Shown piece by piece: positions 1 to 7,938 of a stretch of DNA of 60,233 nucleotides. Below the pieces are notes generated by a model. That model did no database searches. It saw only the letters and a program-made list of their open reading frames with translations, and was not told the DNA's origin. The translations under genes and the position numbers were made by a program. Source of the stretch: Spirosoma spitsbergense DSM 19989 (GTDB lineage: Bacteria > Bacteroidota > Bacteroidia > Cytophagales > Spirosomataceae). The stretch lies in assembly GCF_000374085.1 (NCBI RefSeq), contig NZ_KB893563.1:1-60233 (forward strand), in the 5' to 3' direction. How positions within the stretch are numbered: position 1 is the stretch's first letter; every line of letters starts with the position of its first letter.

Positions 1-105
1 TTGGAGTTGGCAAAATAGTGTAATTCGAGTCGGTGTATATTCGACCCGCTGCACCTGCAAATCAGGCAAGGCTAAAAGCTGTTGGTAGAAGTCGGTTTCC
101 TGCAT
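1..105 (-). CDS. ISL3-family-like transposase, N-terminal fragment (runs off left edge)
   Basis: Reading the minus strand from the ATG at 105 gives 35 uninterrupted codons to the window edge, starting MQETDFYQQLLALPDLQVQRV. The pattern of a short DFYxxLLxLPxLxVxxVE stretch followed by a beta strand and a first cysteine (ITLFC) is how ISL3-family transposases begin, just before their N-terminal zinc-ribbon. Only about 35 of an expected 400 or so residues are inside the window, so intactness cannot be judged. No terminal inverted repeat could be identified between this start and the VOC gene at 298. The family call rests on N-terminal resemblance only. Confidence 0.55.
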   Translation of the reverse strand, partial: MQETDFYQQLLALPDLQVQRVEYTPTRITLFCQLQ

Positions 106-297
106 AGACCAAGTTAACCACAAGAATTGTCAGAGTACCAAAGAAATTGATTGGCAGGTAAGCCTATGTGCCAACGGTTATGTACCTGACGGCACATGAA
201 CCACCACCGAAATTCCCTACCGACGCTACGCTGTTTGGCCCCTACGGGGCCTGTAGTAACCCTAAATTCACGTTTTAGAACTCTCAAACTCTACCCC

Positions 298-690
298 ATG
301 CACATTGAACACCTCGCCATCTGGGTTCGTGATCTGGAACGGACGCGACTCTTTTACGAAACGTATTTCGGTGCTGCGGCTAATGATAAATACGTCAACT
401 CCCATAAAGGTTTTTCTTCCAATTTCCTGTCTTTCCCCGATGGTGGACCGCGCCTGGAACTGATGCAGATGACGGGGGTAGCGGATAGCCGGAGCAACGG
501 GGTCGATCAATTCATCGGGCTAACCCATCTGGCCTTTTCAGTGGGTAGTGAAAGCGCAGTGGATTCCCTGACGGAACGATTTCGGGCAGATGGCTTCACA
601 ATCGTGGGCGAACCCCGCCGAACGGGTGATGGCTACTACGAAAGTGTCGTGCTGGACCCCGAAGGAAACCAACTGGAAGTAACGGCCTGA
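298..690 (+). CDS. VOC-family (glyoxalase/bleomycin-resistance fold) protein
   Basis: A 130-residue cytosolic protein beginning MHIEHLAIWVRDLERTRLFY and ending with SVVLDPEGNQLEVTA. These are the first and last beta-alpha-beta edges of a single vicinal-oxygen-chelate domain, with His/Glu positions (H5 region, E near the end) where metal ligands usually sit. I chose the ATG at 298: the open frame extends upstream to 196, but that part (PTLRCLAPTGPV...) is not VOC-like. Such proteins include glyoxalase I, dioxygenases and resistance proteins, and the substrate cannot be told from sequence. It converges on the hydrolase at 702 with an 11-bp gap. Confidence 0.85.
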   Translation: MHIEHLAIWVRDLERTRLFYETYFGAAANDKYVNSHKGFSSNFLSFPDGGPRLELMQMTGVADSRSNGVDQFIGLTHLAFSVGSESAVDSLTERFRADGFTIVGEPRRTGDGYYESVVLDPEGNQLEVTA

Positions 691-701
691 ACACAGTTTT
701 T

Positions 702-1676
702 TTACAGTTGAACCGGCTCTTCTGTTGATTTAACGGCCATCGTCTTCACTTTTGTTTCTTCCTTCTGCTCGCGCCGGTTGAGAATATCGAGGATGATCTG
801 CGTCATGTATTCACGCTTATTAAACACGATATCGTGGCGGTTTTCGGGGAGTAAAAACTGCTTCACCTGAGCGTTGACCAGATGGTGCTCGGCAAATGAC
901 ACGTTGGTGGGGTAAACCAGCTCATCGCGCTGGCCATGCAACATCGTGATATTTGCCCGAATTTTGGGCCAGTCGGGCAGTATAGCTTCCAGCGCTTTCC
1001 GGTGCGCCAGTTTCTCATCGTTTGCCAAACGGAGAAGCGGAGAAACGCACCAGTAAATCAACGGACTATCGGCCAGATAACTGATTGGATACGTCCGCTC
1101 CAGGCCCGGACCCAGCGCCGAGGAAACGAAAACAACGTGATCGACCAGGTCGGGGTTGTTCATGGCTAACCGGGCAGAGACAGATCCTCCGTACGAAGAG
1201 CCGACAATCATCAAAAAAGGAGCTTTCCGATACCGGTCAATGAGAGGTTGCAGGAACTTAGCCTGGTTAATGATAGAGGTTTCGACCCGGCCGAAATCGG
1301 AGTAACCATAACCCGGCCGGTCCACTGCCACCAACTGCGCCTTGTTCAGCAACAGCGTATCCTTAAAAAACTTATCGAAAAAGGACAGGGAACTGGGAGC
1401 ACCGTGTACAAACAAAATAACGGGTTTCGCCGAATCGCCTTTCAGGGCAGGGGTTTCCAGAAACCGAATGGTACGTGGCTTTTCTCCCGGTTCACCAGCA
1501 ACGTGGTAGTAGTGTACGGCTGGGCGAATGCGTTGATCCTTGAATTCTTCCGCTAACTCTCTGTCCGTTTCTCGGGAATCTACAAACCAGGCTGCTCCTA
1601 CCACACAAATGATCAGACCAAATGCAATCAGTAAACTCCAGCAGACGATTCGGAAAAAGCGTTTCATACCAAACAT
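702..1676 (-). CDS. membrane-anchored alpha/beta hydrolase
   Basis: 324 residues. An N-terminal hydrophobic segment (about residues 7-30, FRIVCWSLLIAFGLIICVVG) looks like a membrane anchor or uncleaved signal. The alpha/beta-hydrolase core follows: HGAPSS oxyanion region, DRPGYG, a nucleophile elbow GSSYGG (Gx-S-xG), and a C-terminal histidine in the NRHDIVF segment. This is the esterase/lipase/epoxide-hydrolase-like superfamily, and the substrate is unknown. It converges with the upstream VOC gene, and on the minus strand it follows the penicillin-binding protein with a 96-bp gap, so co-transcription is possible. Confidence 0.8.
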   Translation of the reverse strand: MFGMKRFFRIVCWSLLIAFGLIICVVGAAWFVDSRETDRELAEEFKDQRIRPAVHYYHVAGEPGEKPRTIRFLETPALKGDSAKPVILFVHGAPSSLSFFDKFFKDTLLLNKAQLVAVDRPGYGYSDFGRVETSIINQAKFLQPLIDRYRKAPFLMIVGSSYGGSVSARLAMNNPDLVDHVVFVSSALGPGLERTYPISYLADSPLIYWCVSPLLRLANDEKLAHRKALEAILPDWPKIRANITMLHGQRDELVYPTNVSFAEHHLVNAQVKQFLLPENRHDIVFNKREYMTQIILDILNRREQKEETKVKTMAVKSTEEPVQL

Positions 1677-1772
1677 TATCTATAAACTCCCTTAGGCAAA
1701 TTGTCGTCAAAGATTCGTTTCCCGTTATCGTATAAATGGGGCAACTCTTTGATCACCAATTCGCTGCGCTAC

Positions 1773-4343
1773 CTATGGCCTCTTAGTTGTATCGGGGGGC
1801 ACAGGTGGAGCAAAGGGCAACGTCTCTATAAAAGTTGAGTCTATTGGATCTCCTTCGGAACTGGTAGAGTCAGACTCTTCAATAATTTCCTCGTCACCGG
1901 AAGGACCACAATTTAAATAATTTTTCGTGATACCATCGGGTTTAGGAAAAGGCCCCTGTAAACCCTTGAACTTCGGGTCTGCATACACTTTCTCCAAAAA
2001 ACGCCCGACCAGTGGCATCGCGGTTTTAGCCCCCTCGCCCAAGTCGGTTGACCGGAAGTGAATACTCCGGTCATCGCCCCCTACCCAGGCTCCTACCACC
2101 AGTTTGTTGGAGACACCCACAAACCAGCCATCAGAGTTGTTGGACGTAGTACCGGTTTTGGCCCCCATCTCGTTATGATTCTTAAACAAATTATAAGACC
2201 ATAAGTTTTGCGATGTTCCGCCGGATTCCTGCAAACCACCCTGTAGCATATAGCGCATCAGAAAGGCCGTTTCGGAACTGATAGCCCGTTTGTGTTGACT
2301 CGTAAACGTTTCAATAACGTTACCCTCCCGGTCTTCGATACGCTGCACGATGATAGGCTGGGTCGATTCACCATCGTTAACAAATGTGCAATAAGCACTT
2401 ACCAGTTCATATAACGACACGTCAGACGAACCCAGCCCAATGGATGGAACGGGATCCAGGCGACTTTGAATACCCATCCGGTGCGCATATTCGGCCACTC
2501 GTTCGGGGCCAACGTCATCCGTCAGCCGCGCCGTTATGGAGTTGACCGAACGCGCCATAGCCCGGCGCAGGGTCATGTTCGAGTAGGTATAGTAACCGGT
2601 CGAGTTGCGGGGCTCCCAAATTTTATCTTCTCCATTCTCGCGGTATTCTTTGCGGAAGGGCCGGTCCTGAATGCGGTCGCAGGGGCTGAGGTTAATCAGG
2701 GTATCGTCGATGGCGGTGGTATACACAAACGGTTTGAAGGTTGACCCCGGCTGTCGTTTACCCTGCTTCACGTGGTCATATTTGAAATAGTCGTAGTCCA
2801 GTCCCCCTACCCACGCCCGAATGTAACCCGTGCGCGGGTCCATGGCGACCATTCCCGATTGCAGAAAATGTTTATAATAAGCGATTGAGTCGTAAGGGGT
2901 CATGGTGGTGGAGTCATAACCGCGCTTACTGTCCCAGCTAAACACCCGCATCTTATACTTCTTATTCTTCATATAGTACATGACAGAGTCCGGATAAAGC
3001 GGCAGAAAGCGTTTACTCAGCGTCTTATAGCGTTCGGTACGCCGGGCCACCGAGTCGATAAAACCGGGCAGTTCATTCCCTTTCTCATCCGTCCAGGGGT
3101 TACGACCTTCCCAGTGGTTATCGAACGTATGCTGCAACTGCTTCATCTTCTCCCTGGTTGCATCTTCCGCGTAGCGCTGCATCCGGGAATCTACCGTTGT
3201 AATAATACGCAGGCCGTCCCGGTACAGGTCATACCCGTTTTCTTCGCCCCACTTCTTTACGTAGTCCTGAACAGCATTTTTGAGGTAACTGGCCGGGCCT
3301 GAGTATGGGTTTTCGGGTGTATATTCAGTCTCAAGCGGCAAAGCACTGACAGAGTCGGCCTGTTTTTGGGTCAGAAAGTCGTATTTCGCCATTTGCCCCA
3401 GTACTACATCCCGGCGTCGGCGTGCATTTTTAGGATTTTTTAACGGATTGTAATACGTAGTTGCTTTTTGCAAACCGACCAGAACGGCCCCTTCCTGCAC
3501 ACTCAGGCTATCGGTATCCTTGTTAAAGAACGTCCGGGCGGCTGTTTTTAACCCAAACGCGTTGCTACCAAAATCAACCGTGTTGAAGTAATAGGTAATA
3601 ATCTCATCCTTCGTGAAGTTACGCTCCAGCTTCAGGGCCATCAGCCACTCCTTGGATTTGTAAATAACCTTCCGAATGAGCGGAATTCGGGTCAGTATCC
3701 CGGTTTGTGATTTCCGACGCGTTTTAAAGAGATTCTTGGCTAGCTGCTGTGTAATCGTTGACCCTCCTCCGTCGCGTCCTAAACTGACAACTGCCCGGCC
3801 AATGGCCCGGGGATCAACGCCTATGTGGGAGTAAAAGCGGGCATCTTCCGTCGCAATCAGGGCATTGATAATTGACTTCGGGATGTTTTCAAATTTGATC
3901 GGGGTCCGGTTTTCTTCGTAGAACTTCCCGATCATTACCCCATCCTGCGAATAAATCTCGGAAGACTGGTTAAGTTTTGGATTCTTAAGTTCCTCAACAC
4001 TAGGCATTTCCCCTGTCAGATACAGGAAATTATTGTTGAGAATAAAAACATAGATGCCTGTTAACAAAAACCCCCACAGGAACACTTTCGTCGCGTTTTT
4101 GAAGTAAGGATAATACCACGAATCAGGATCGATGTACTGAAAAATAAACGAGCGAAGACGGTCGCGGTACGCATGATACGTGCTAAGCCAGGCATTAACC
4201 CGTTCTTCACCAGCAACCCGTACGATTTGTCGGCTCACTCCGCGTCTAACATTGCCAAATTGTACACGGCGTTGTCGAATTCGTTGTCGGAATGTCCCAA
4301 AGGCGTGCCGAACAGCGCGGAATCGCTCCCTATGTTGACTCAT
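1773..4343 (-). CDS. class A penicillin-binding protein (PBP1a-type, bifunctional)
   Basis: 856 residues; it polymerises and cross-links peptidoglycan in the periplasm while anchored in the inner membrane. A basic cytoplasmic tail (residues 1-80, rich in Arg) is followed by a single transmembrane helix at about 87-108. The GT51 glycosyltransferase domain carries the catalytic Glu of EDARFYSH (E166) and the GGSTITQQLAKN motif (about 193). The transpeptidase domain has the SxxK nucleophile in GSTFKPF (S534), an SVN motif in RSVNS, and KTGTT at about 729. The C-terminus is acidic, Ser/Thr-rich and proline-ending (about 815-856), probably disordered. Length and motif order are normal for the family, and all active-site motifs are intact. 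Confidence 0.95.
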   Translation of the reverse strand: MSQHRERFRAVRHAFGTFRQRIRQRRVQFGNVRRGVSRQIVRVAGEERVNAWLSTYHAYRDRLRSFIFQYIDPDSWYYPYFKNATKVFLWGFLLTGIYVFILNNNFLYLTGEMPSVEELKNPKLNQSSEIYSQDGVMIGKFYEENRTPIKFENIPKSIINALIATEDARFYSHIGVDPRAIGRAVVSLGRDGGGSTITQQLAKNLFKTRRKSQTGILTRIPLIRKVIYKSKEWLMALKLERNFTKDEIITYYFNTVDFGSNAFGLKTAARTFFNKDTDSLSVQEGAVLVGLQKATTYYNPLKNPKNARRRRDVVLGQMAKYDFLTQKQADSVSALPLETEYTPENPYSGPASYLKNAVQDYVKKWGEENGYDLYRDGLRIITTVDSRMQRYAEDATREKMKQLQHTFDNHWEGRNPWTDEKGNELPGFIDSVARRTERYKTLSKRFLPLYPDSVMYYMKNKKYKMRVFSWDSKRGYDSTTMTPYDSIAYYKHFLQSGMVAMDPRTGYIRAWVGGLDYDYFKYDHVKQGKRQPGSTFKPFVYTTAIDDTLINLSPCDRIQDRPFRKEYRENGEDKIWEPRNSTGYYTYSNMTLRRAMARSVNSITARLTDDVGPERVAEYAHRMGIQSRLDPVPSIGLGSSDVSLYELVSAYCTFVNDGESTQPIIVQRIEDREGNVIETFTSQHKRAISSETAFLMRYMLQGGLQESGGTSQNLWSYNLFKNHNEMGAKTGTTSNNSDGWFVGVSNKLVVGAWVGGDDRSIHFRSTDLGEGAKTAMPLVGRFLEKVYADPKFKGLQGPFPKPDGITKNYLNCGPSGDEEIIEESDSTSSEGDPIDSTFIETLPFAPPVPPDTTKRP

Positions 4344-4482
4344 GCGTTTTTTTCTAAAAGACTCTCATTTATTTCTTAATCGACTGCCGAAGGATGCGAC
4401 ACCACCCAGCGAAAGAAGGGTACTGTCATGCATTCAAAGCGGGGGCCAAAGATACTAATTTTCAGCCGATGTGATGTACAAA

Positions 4483-4509
4483 AGCCGGACTGCTACAGAC
4501 GGTCCGGCT
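4483..4509 (-). terminator. intrinsic terminator of the msrB gene
   Basis: Perfect 8-bp stem (agccggac / gtccggct) with an 11-nt loop. On the minus strand it is followed by a short T run, about 36 nt past the msrB stop codon. Confidence 0.7.
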
Positions 4510-4544
4510 TCTATATAACGGTGTCAGTGCGGTTATATGTCTGT

Positions 4545-5045
4545 TTACTTCTTTTCAAATGTCATAGCCACACCATTCATACAGTACCGGAGTCCCGTAG
4601 GTTTGGGACCATCGTCAAAAACGTGACCCAGGTGACCGCTGCATACGCTGCACAGTATTTCGGTGCGAACCATCCCGTACGATTTGTCCTTCTTCTCGAT
4701 CACTGAATTTTTAGCAATGGGAGCGTAAAAGCTTGGCCAGCCGGTTCCGGAATCGAATTTGGTATCGGACGAAAACAGGGGGTTATGGCAACCTGCACAG
4801 TAGAACGTACCATGTTGATGGATGTCATTCAGTGGGCTGGAGAAAGCCCGCTCGGTACCGTGCTCACGCAAAATAGCGTACTGGTCGGGGGTCAACAGCT
4901 TCTTCCATTCCGCATCAGTTTTAACAACTTTCCGGGGCTGGTCGTCGTCAGCTATACTTTTGGGCTTATCGGCATGCCGCACATACGTAAACGCAAGGCT
5001 GACAAGTAACAGAGCGGGCAGAGCAATAAAAAGAATGTATTTCAT
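4545..5045 (-). CDS. msrB: peptide-methionine (R)-S-oxide reductase, secreted or membrane-anchored
   Basis: 166 residues. A signal peptide or anchor (MKYILFIALPALLLVSLAFTY) precedes a complete MsrB domain. Visible are the first zinc CxxC (FYCAGCHNPLF), GTGWPSF, the second CxxC (ILCSVCSGHLGHVF) and the catalytic cysteine in LRYCMNG near the C-terminus. The enzyme reduces methionine-R-sulfoxide in damaged proteins, and the N-terminal hydrophobic stretch places this copy in the envelope. It is transcribed away from the penicillin-binding protein with its own terminator, so it is probably monocistronic. Confidence 0.93.
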   Translation of the reverse strand: MKYILFIALPALLLVSLAFTYVRHADKPKSIADDDQPRKVVKTDAEWKKLLTPDQYAILREHGTERAFSSPLNDIHQHGTFYCAGCHNPLFSSDTKFDSGTGWPSFYAPIAKNSVIEKKDKSYGMVRTEILCSVCSGHLGHVFDDGPKPTGLRYCMNGVAMTFEKK

Positions 5046-5124
5046 GCGTTTGTTATTGAAGGTTACTAATTATTCGTTGAGCTTTCGGTCTGAAACAGTT
5101 CATCCTTGACCGTACAAAAAAAAT

Positions 5125-5158
5125 GTCAGCACAGGCCATTCATGGAGGCTGTGCTGAC
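5125..5158 (-). terminator. intrinsic terminator of the sigma/anti-sigma operon
   Basis: Perfect 10-bp stem (gtcagcacag / ctgtgctgac). On the minus strand it is followed by eight T residues. It sits 29 nt beyond the anti-sigma stop at 5187. Confidence 0.85.
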
Positions 5159-5186
5159 TAAATAACAAAAAAGAAGCATAGCTCGT

Positions 5187-6017
5187 TCAGGCCTTCACCG
5201 GCGATACAGCCAGCAGGGTAGACATAGTTGGCGCAGGGCTACCGCCCCGTTTCTCAACGGTTACCGCAAAAGCGTCAGCCCGTGCAATCGAGCGATTCAG
5301 GGACTGAGTTGCCGAACCATTCACATCAAATACGCCTGCATCAACTGGTTTACCATCAACCAGCGCCCAAAGCTGATACTGTTTGTCGGCAGGCAGGGCC
5401 GGCAATGACTTAACATTAACCGCAACCTGCTGCGTATCAGCACTCCAGAAAACAGACAGATTACCCTCAGGAGCCTGCTCATTGCCCTTCAATTCTATCC
5501 TTTTCAGTGCTGGTTGACTCAGGAGGGCGACAACCTGGTCTGACTGTGCCTGATCCGCTTTTAATTTACCGGCTACTGTTTTCAGGCTATCATTTCTAGT
5601 GCGAACGGAAGCCAGCGCATTCTGATTGGTACGCAGTTGCGAAAGCAGAAAGAACGAGAAAAGTAACATGGCAAGTCCCATACAGGCTGCTACAATCCAC
5701 GTAGTCCGGTGGGAATTGGACGCAGACATATCTACCGGCATCGGCCGAACGATTGTATCACTCTCCTGTTCTTCGTCGGCTTCCTCATGACTGGTAAAGT
5801 CAAGTTGTTGAAGCAGTTTATCCTTGATGGAGGCCGGCGGCTCAACACTATGCAACATAGCATATTGTTCGATAGCCTCTGACAGTAGGTCAAGTTCACG
5901 CCCCACCTCTGGATAAATAGACGAAAGGCACTCGACCTCGCGCCGTTCCTGGTCGCTTACCGCACCCATGACGTAAGACTCCAGTATTCCCGACGCTATA
6001 TATTCAGTAACGTTCAT
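5187..6017 (-). CDS. RskA-type anti-sigma factor
   Basis: 276 residues from the ATG at 6017 (MNVTEYIASGILESYV); an upstream TTG at 6032 is possible. The N-terminal 80 residues form the helical anti-sigma domain typical of RskA/ChrR-like proteins. One transmembrane helix follows (TTWIVAACMGLAMLLFSFFL, about 105-125), then a short coiled region with Q/N repeats. The C-terminal periplasmic RskA domain includes the PADKQYQLWALVDGKPVDAG segment. It lies 24 nt downstream of the ECF sigma gene, the usual operon order, and should hold that sigma factor at the membrane until an envelope signal releases it. Confidence 0.9.
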   Translation of the reverse strand: MNVTEYIASGILESYVMGAVSDQERREVECLSSIYPEVGRELDLLSEAIEQYAMLHSVEPPASIKDKLLQQLDFTSHEEADEEQESDTIVRPMPVDMSASNSHRTTWIVAACMGLAMLLFSFFLLSQLRTNQNALASVRTRNDSLKTVAGKLKADQAQSDQVVALLSQPALKRIELKGNEQAPEGNLSVFWSADTQQVAVNVKSLPALPADKQYQLWALVDGKPVDAGVFDVNGSATQSLNRSIARADAFAVTVEKRGGSPAPTMSTLLAVSPVKA

Positions 6018-6041
6018 ATTCAGATTGATCAAGTACAGTCG

Positions 6042-6593
6042 TTATCGAAACAACTGTTTCAGTTCCTGCAACGCGGCCCGTACCCGGGTCTTTACTGTTC
6101 CAAGTGGCAGGTTAAGTTTTTCAGCAGCCTCTTCGTGGGTATATCCCCCGAAGTAAACCAGGTCAATTAATTCTTTTCGTTCAGGCCTTAATTGGTTTAC
6201 TACATCCTTAAGACCGATATGCTCGGGTTTGGGCTGCTCCGTGTTGTGTTCCTGATCAACAATATGTACGGTCTCGGCGTCAGTTCGGATTTCGGCGAAG
6301 GGTTGTGTTTTACGGGCTCGTAACGAATCGATAGCTGTATTGCGGGCAACATTCAGCATCCAGGTAAACAAACGGCCTTTAGTGGCATCGTATGCATCCA
6401 GGTTTTTCCATATTTTGATGAAGATATCCTGTAAGAGGTCAGCAGCCTGTTCGTCGTCACGTACGATGCGTAACACAACACCATACAGAGCTGGTGAGTA
6501 TTGATCATAAAGCCACTGGAAAGCCTGCTGATCGCGCTGGATAAGCTTTTCGATCAGAACGCTTTCTGATACTAAAGAGGACTGGCGTTTCAC
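6042..6593 (-). CDS. ECF RNA polymerase sigma factor
   Basis: 183 residues from a GTG at 6593 (MKRQSSLVSESVLIEKL). The frame stays open upstream to a TTG at 6659, but the extra 22 residues are not sigma-like. Region 2 is clear (AFQWLYDQYSPALYGVVLRIV, DLLQDIFIKIWKNL, GRLFTWMLNVARNTAID). Region 4 is also clear (RKELIDLVYFGGYTHEEAAEKLNLPLGTVKTRVRAAL). It resembles SigK-type ECF factors paired with RskA anti-sigmas, which fits the gene immediately downstream. Its regulon cannot be read from this window. Confidence 0.9.
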   Translation of the reverse strand: MKRQSSLVSESVLIEKLIQRDQQAFQWLYDQYSPALYGVVLRIVRDDEQAADLLQDIFIKIWKNLDAYDATKGRLFTWMLNVARNTAIDSLRARKTQPFAEIRTDAETVHIVDQEHNTEQPKPEHIGLKDVVNQLRPERKELIDLVYFGGYTHEEAAEKLNLPLGTVKTRVRAALQELKQLFR

Positions 6594-6699
6594 GCAGAGA
6601 ATGTTAAGGTGGTCAAATATAGAGAGAATTTTAAATACGAAGGAATTTATAGAAGCCAATAGGCCGTATAAATCAACATTATAATCGGCCTGTTAACGT

Positions 6700-6733
6700 A
6701 ACCGGACTAACCACCAATGAGGTCAGTCCGGTT
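6700..6733 (-). terminator. hairpin between the fasciclin and sigma genes
   Basis: Perfect 9-bp stem (aaccggact / agtccggtt) with a 16-nt loop, 84 nt past the stop of the fasciclin gene on the minus strand. No strong T run follows, so the terminator call is moderate. Confidence 0.5.
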
Positions 6734-6816
6734 TATGTAAGGAAAAAGAGACTGATGAGTCGTTATTAACTAAATAACTCTCTGCCCTATACGACCGCAC
6801 TGTACTTCCGGTTGCT

Positions 6817-7800
6817 TTACCTGAAGGCAGCCGCTCCTTCTTTCGTCAGCAGAACGGCATCGATTCCGTAAACAACCCCATTCTGCTGGCGGCTTCCTGT
6901 GTCTTCCACATGAGCTACACCGCCCTGTTCATCCGTTAACTGAATACGACCATTTGCCCCGAGTTGAGCAGTGAGGGTACTACCCAACAGCGTTTTAAGC
7001 TGCGCCTTGCCCCCACCTGCTTTTATTTTTTGAGATAAATCATCCGAATTCATGGAACCACTTACCACATGGCCGGATAGCAGCTGCTTCAGGGCATCCC
7101 GGTTGCTGCCATCCAGCAAACCACCCTGCACGGCTGTGGGTAATTTTTTGAAGGCGTCATTGGCAGGGGCGAAAATGGTGTAAGGGCCGGTACCTTTCAA
7201 CACATCGAACAAATCTGACGACTGAAGGGCGTTCTGAAGCGTGATATAATTGGGCGATGAAGCCAAAAAGTCACCAATACTAGTGTTCCGTACGGTACTA
7301 CCCGATTTTACGGCGGGCGTTCTGGTTGTTTTTGCTCCCTTGATGGCCTCAACTGCCCCCGCATCAGAATTAGCAGTACTCGTGCCTGTGCTTGTTTTTA
7401 CACCGGTTGATTCCGTCTCTACTTGCAGCGCCTTATCCGTATTCGGATTACTACCCACGCCCGTTGGCGCGTTCATGACGTTATTACTATTGTAGTTCGT
7501 TACGTTACTGTTATTGACCGATGTGCCATCACTGGCCGAACTCTCCCGATAGCGGGCGTTCTGTACCGATGTATTGGTGGGTGTATCCTGGGCATTCGAC
7601 CGCTGCGCCTTCCGGTTTCGCTTCATGGATCGTTTTTGCATACGTGCCGATTCCCTGGCAGCCATTGAATCGGGTGCCACAGCGCCCTGTGGTCTGGTAG
7701 AGGAAGAAACCGTTCCGGCAGGCGTTGTCTGTGCCTTCCCCGGCGTAGTGATCAGCGCAATTCCCAGCGCGAGCAGGCCATAAAGTGGGGTGATTTTCAT
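6817..7800 (-). CDS. secreted fasciclin-domain protein
   Basis: 327 residues. A signal peptide (MKITPLYGLLALGIALITTPGKAQ) is followed by about 140 residues of low-complexity, Ser/Thr/Asn/Ala-rich linker (repeated NNSN/NSNN and TSTGTST runs). One C-terminal fasciclin (FAS1) domain runs from about 175 to 327 (TSIGDFLASSPNYITLQNALQ, GPYTIFAPANDAFKKLP, VVYGIDAVLL). FAS1 domains mediate adhesion or matrix contacts. It is divergent from the aldehyde dehydrogenase at 7939, and no partner gene is evident. Confidence 0.9.
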   Translation of the reverse strand: MKITPLYGLLALGIALITTPGKAQTTPAGTVSSSTRPQGAVAPDSMAARESARMQKRSMKRNRKAQRSNAQDTPTNTSVQNARYRESSASDGTSVNNSNVTNYNSNNVMNAPTGVGSNPNTDKALQVETESTGVKTSTGTSTANSDAGAVEAIKGAKTTRTPAVKSGSTVRNTSIGDFLASSPNYITLQNALQSSDLFDVLKGTGPYTIFAPANDAFKKLPTAVQGGLLDGSNRDALKQLLSGHVVSGSMNSDDLSQKIKAGGGKAQLKTLLGSTLTAQLGANGRIQLTDEQGGVAHVEDTGSRQQNGVVYGIDAVLLTKEGAAAFR

Positions 7801-7899
7801 AACGTTGTAGCTTGTTTTAACCTTATCTGAGTATACTTTTCTAACCGTTGTTAACCCAAAAAGTTTGTTGACAGATGCATATGTTTACGCAAAGGCCGG

Positions 7900-7907
7900 T
7901 AGATTTG
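7900..7907 (+). promoter_or_regulatory. candidate -7 element (TAnnTTTG) of the aldehyde dehydrogenase gene
   Basis: The octamer tagatttg matches the Bacteroidota -7 consensus TAnnTTTG exactly and lies 31 nt before the ATG at 7939. A well-spaced TTTG/TTG -33 box is not obvious, so this is only a candidate. Confidence 0.3.
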
Positions 7908-7938
7908 CCGCTGTCTCAACAAACCAGAAACCACGTTT

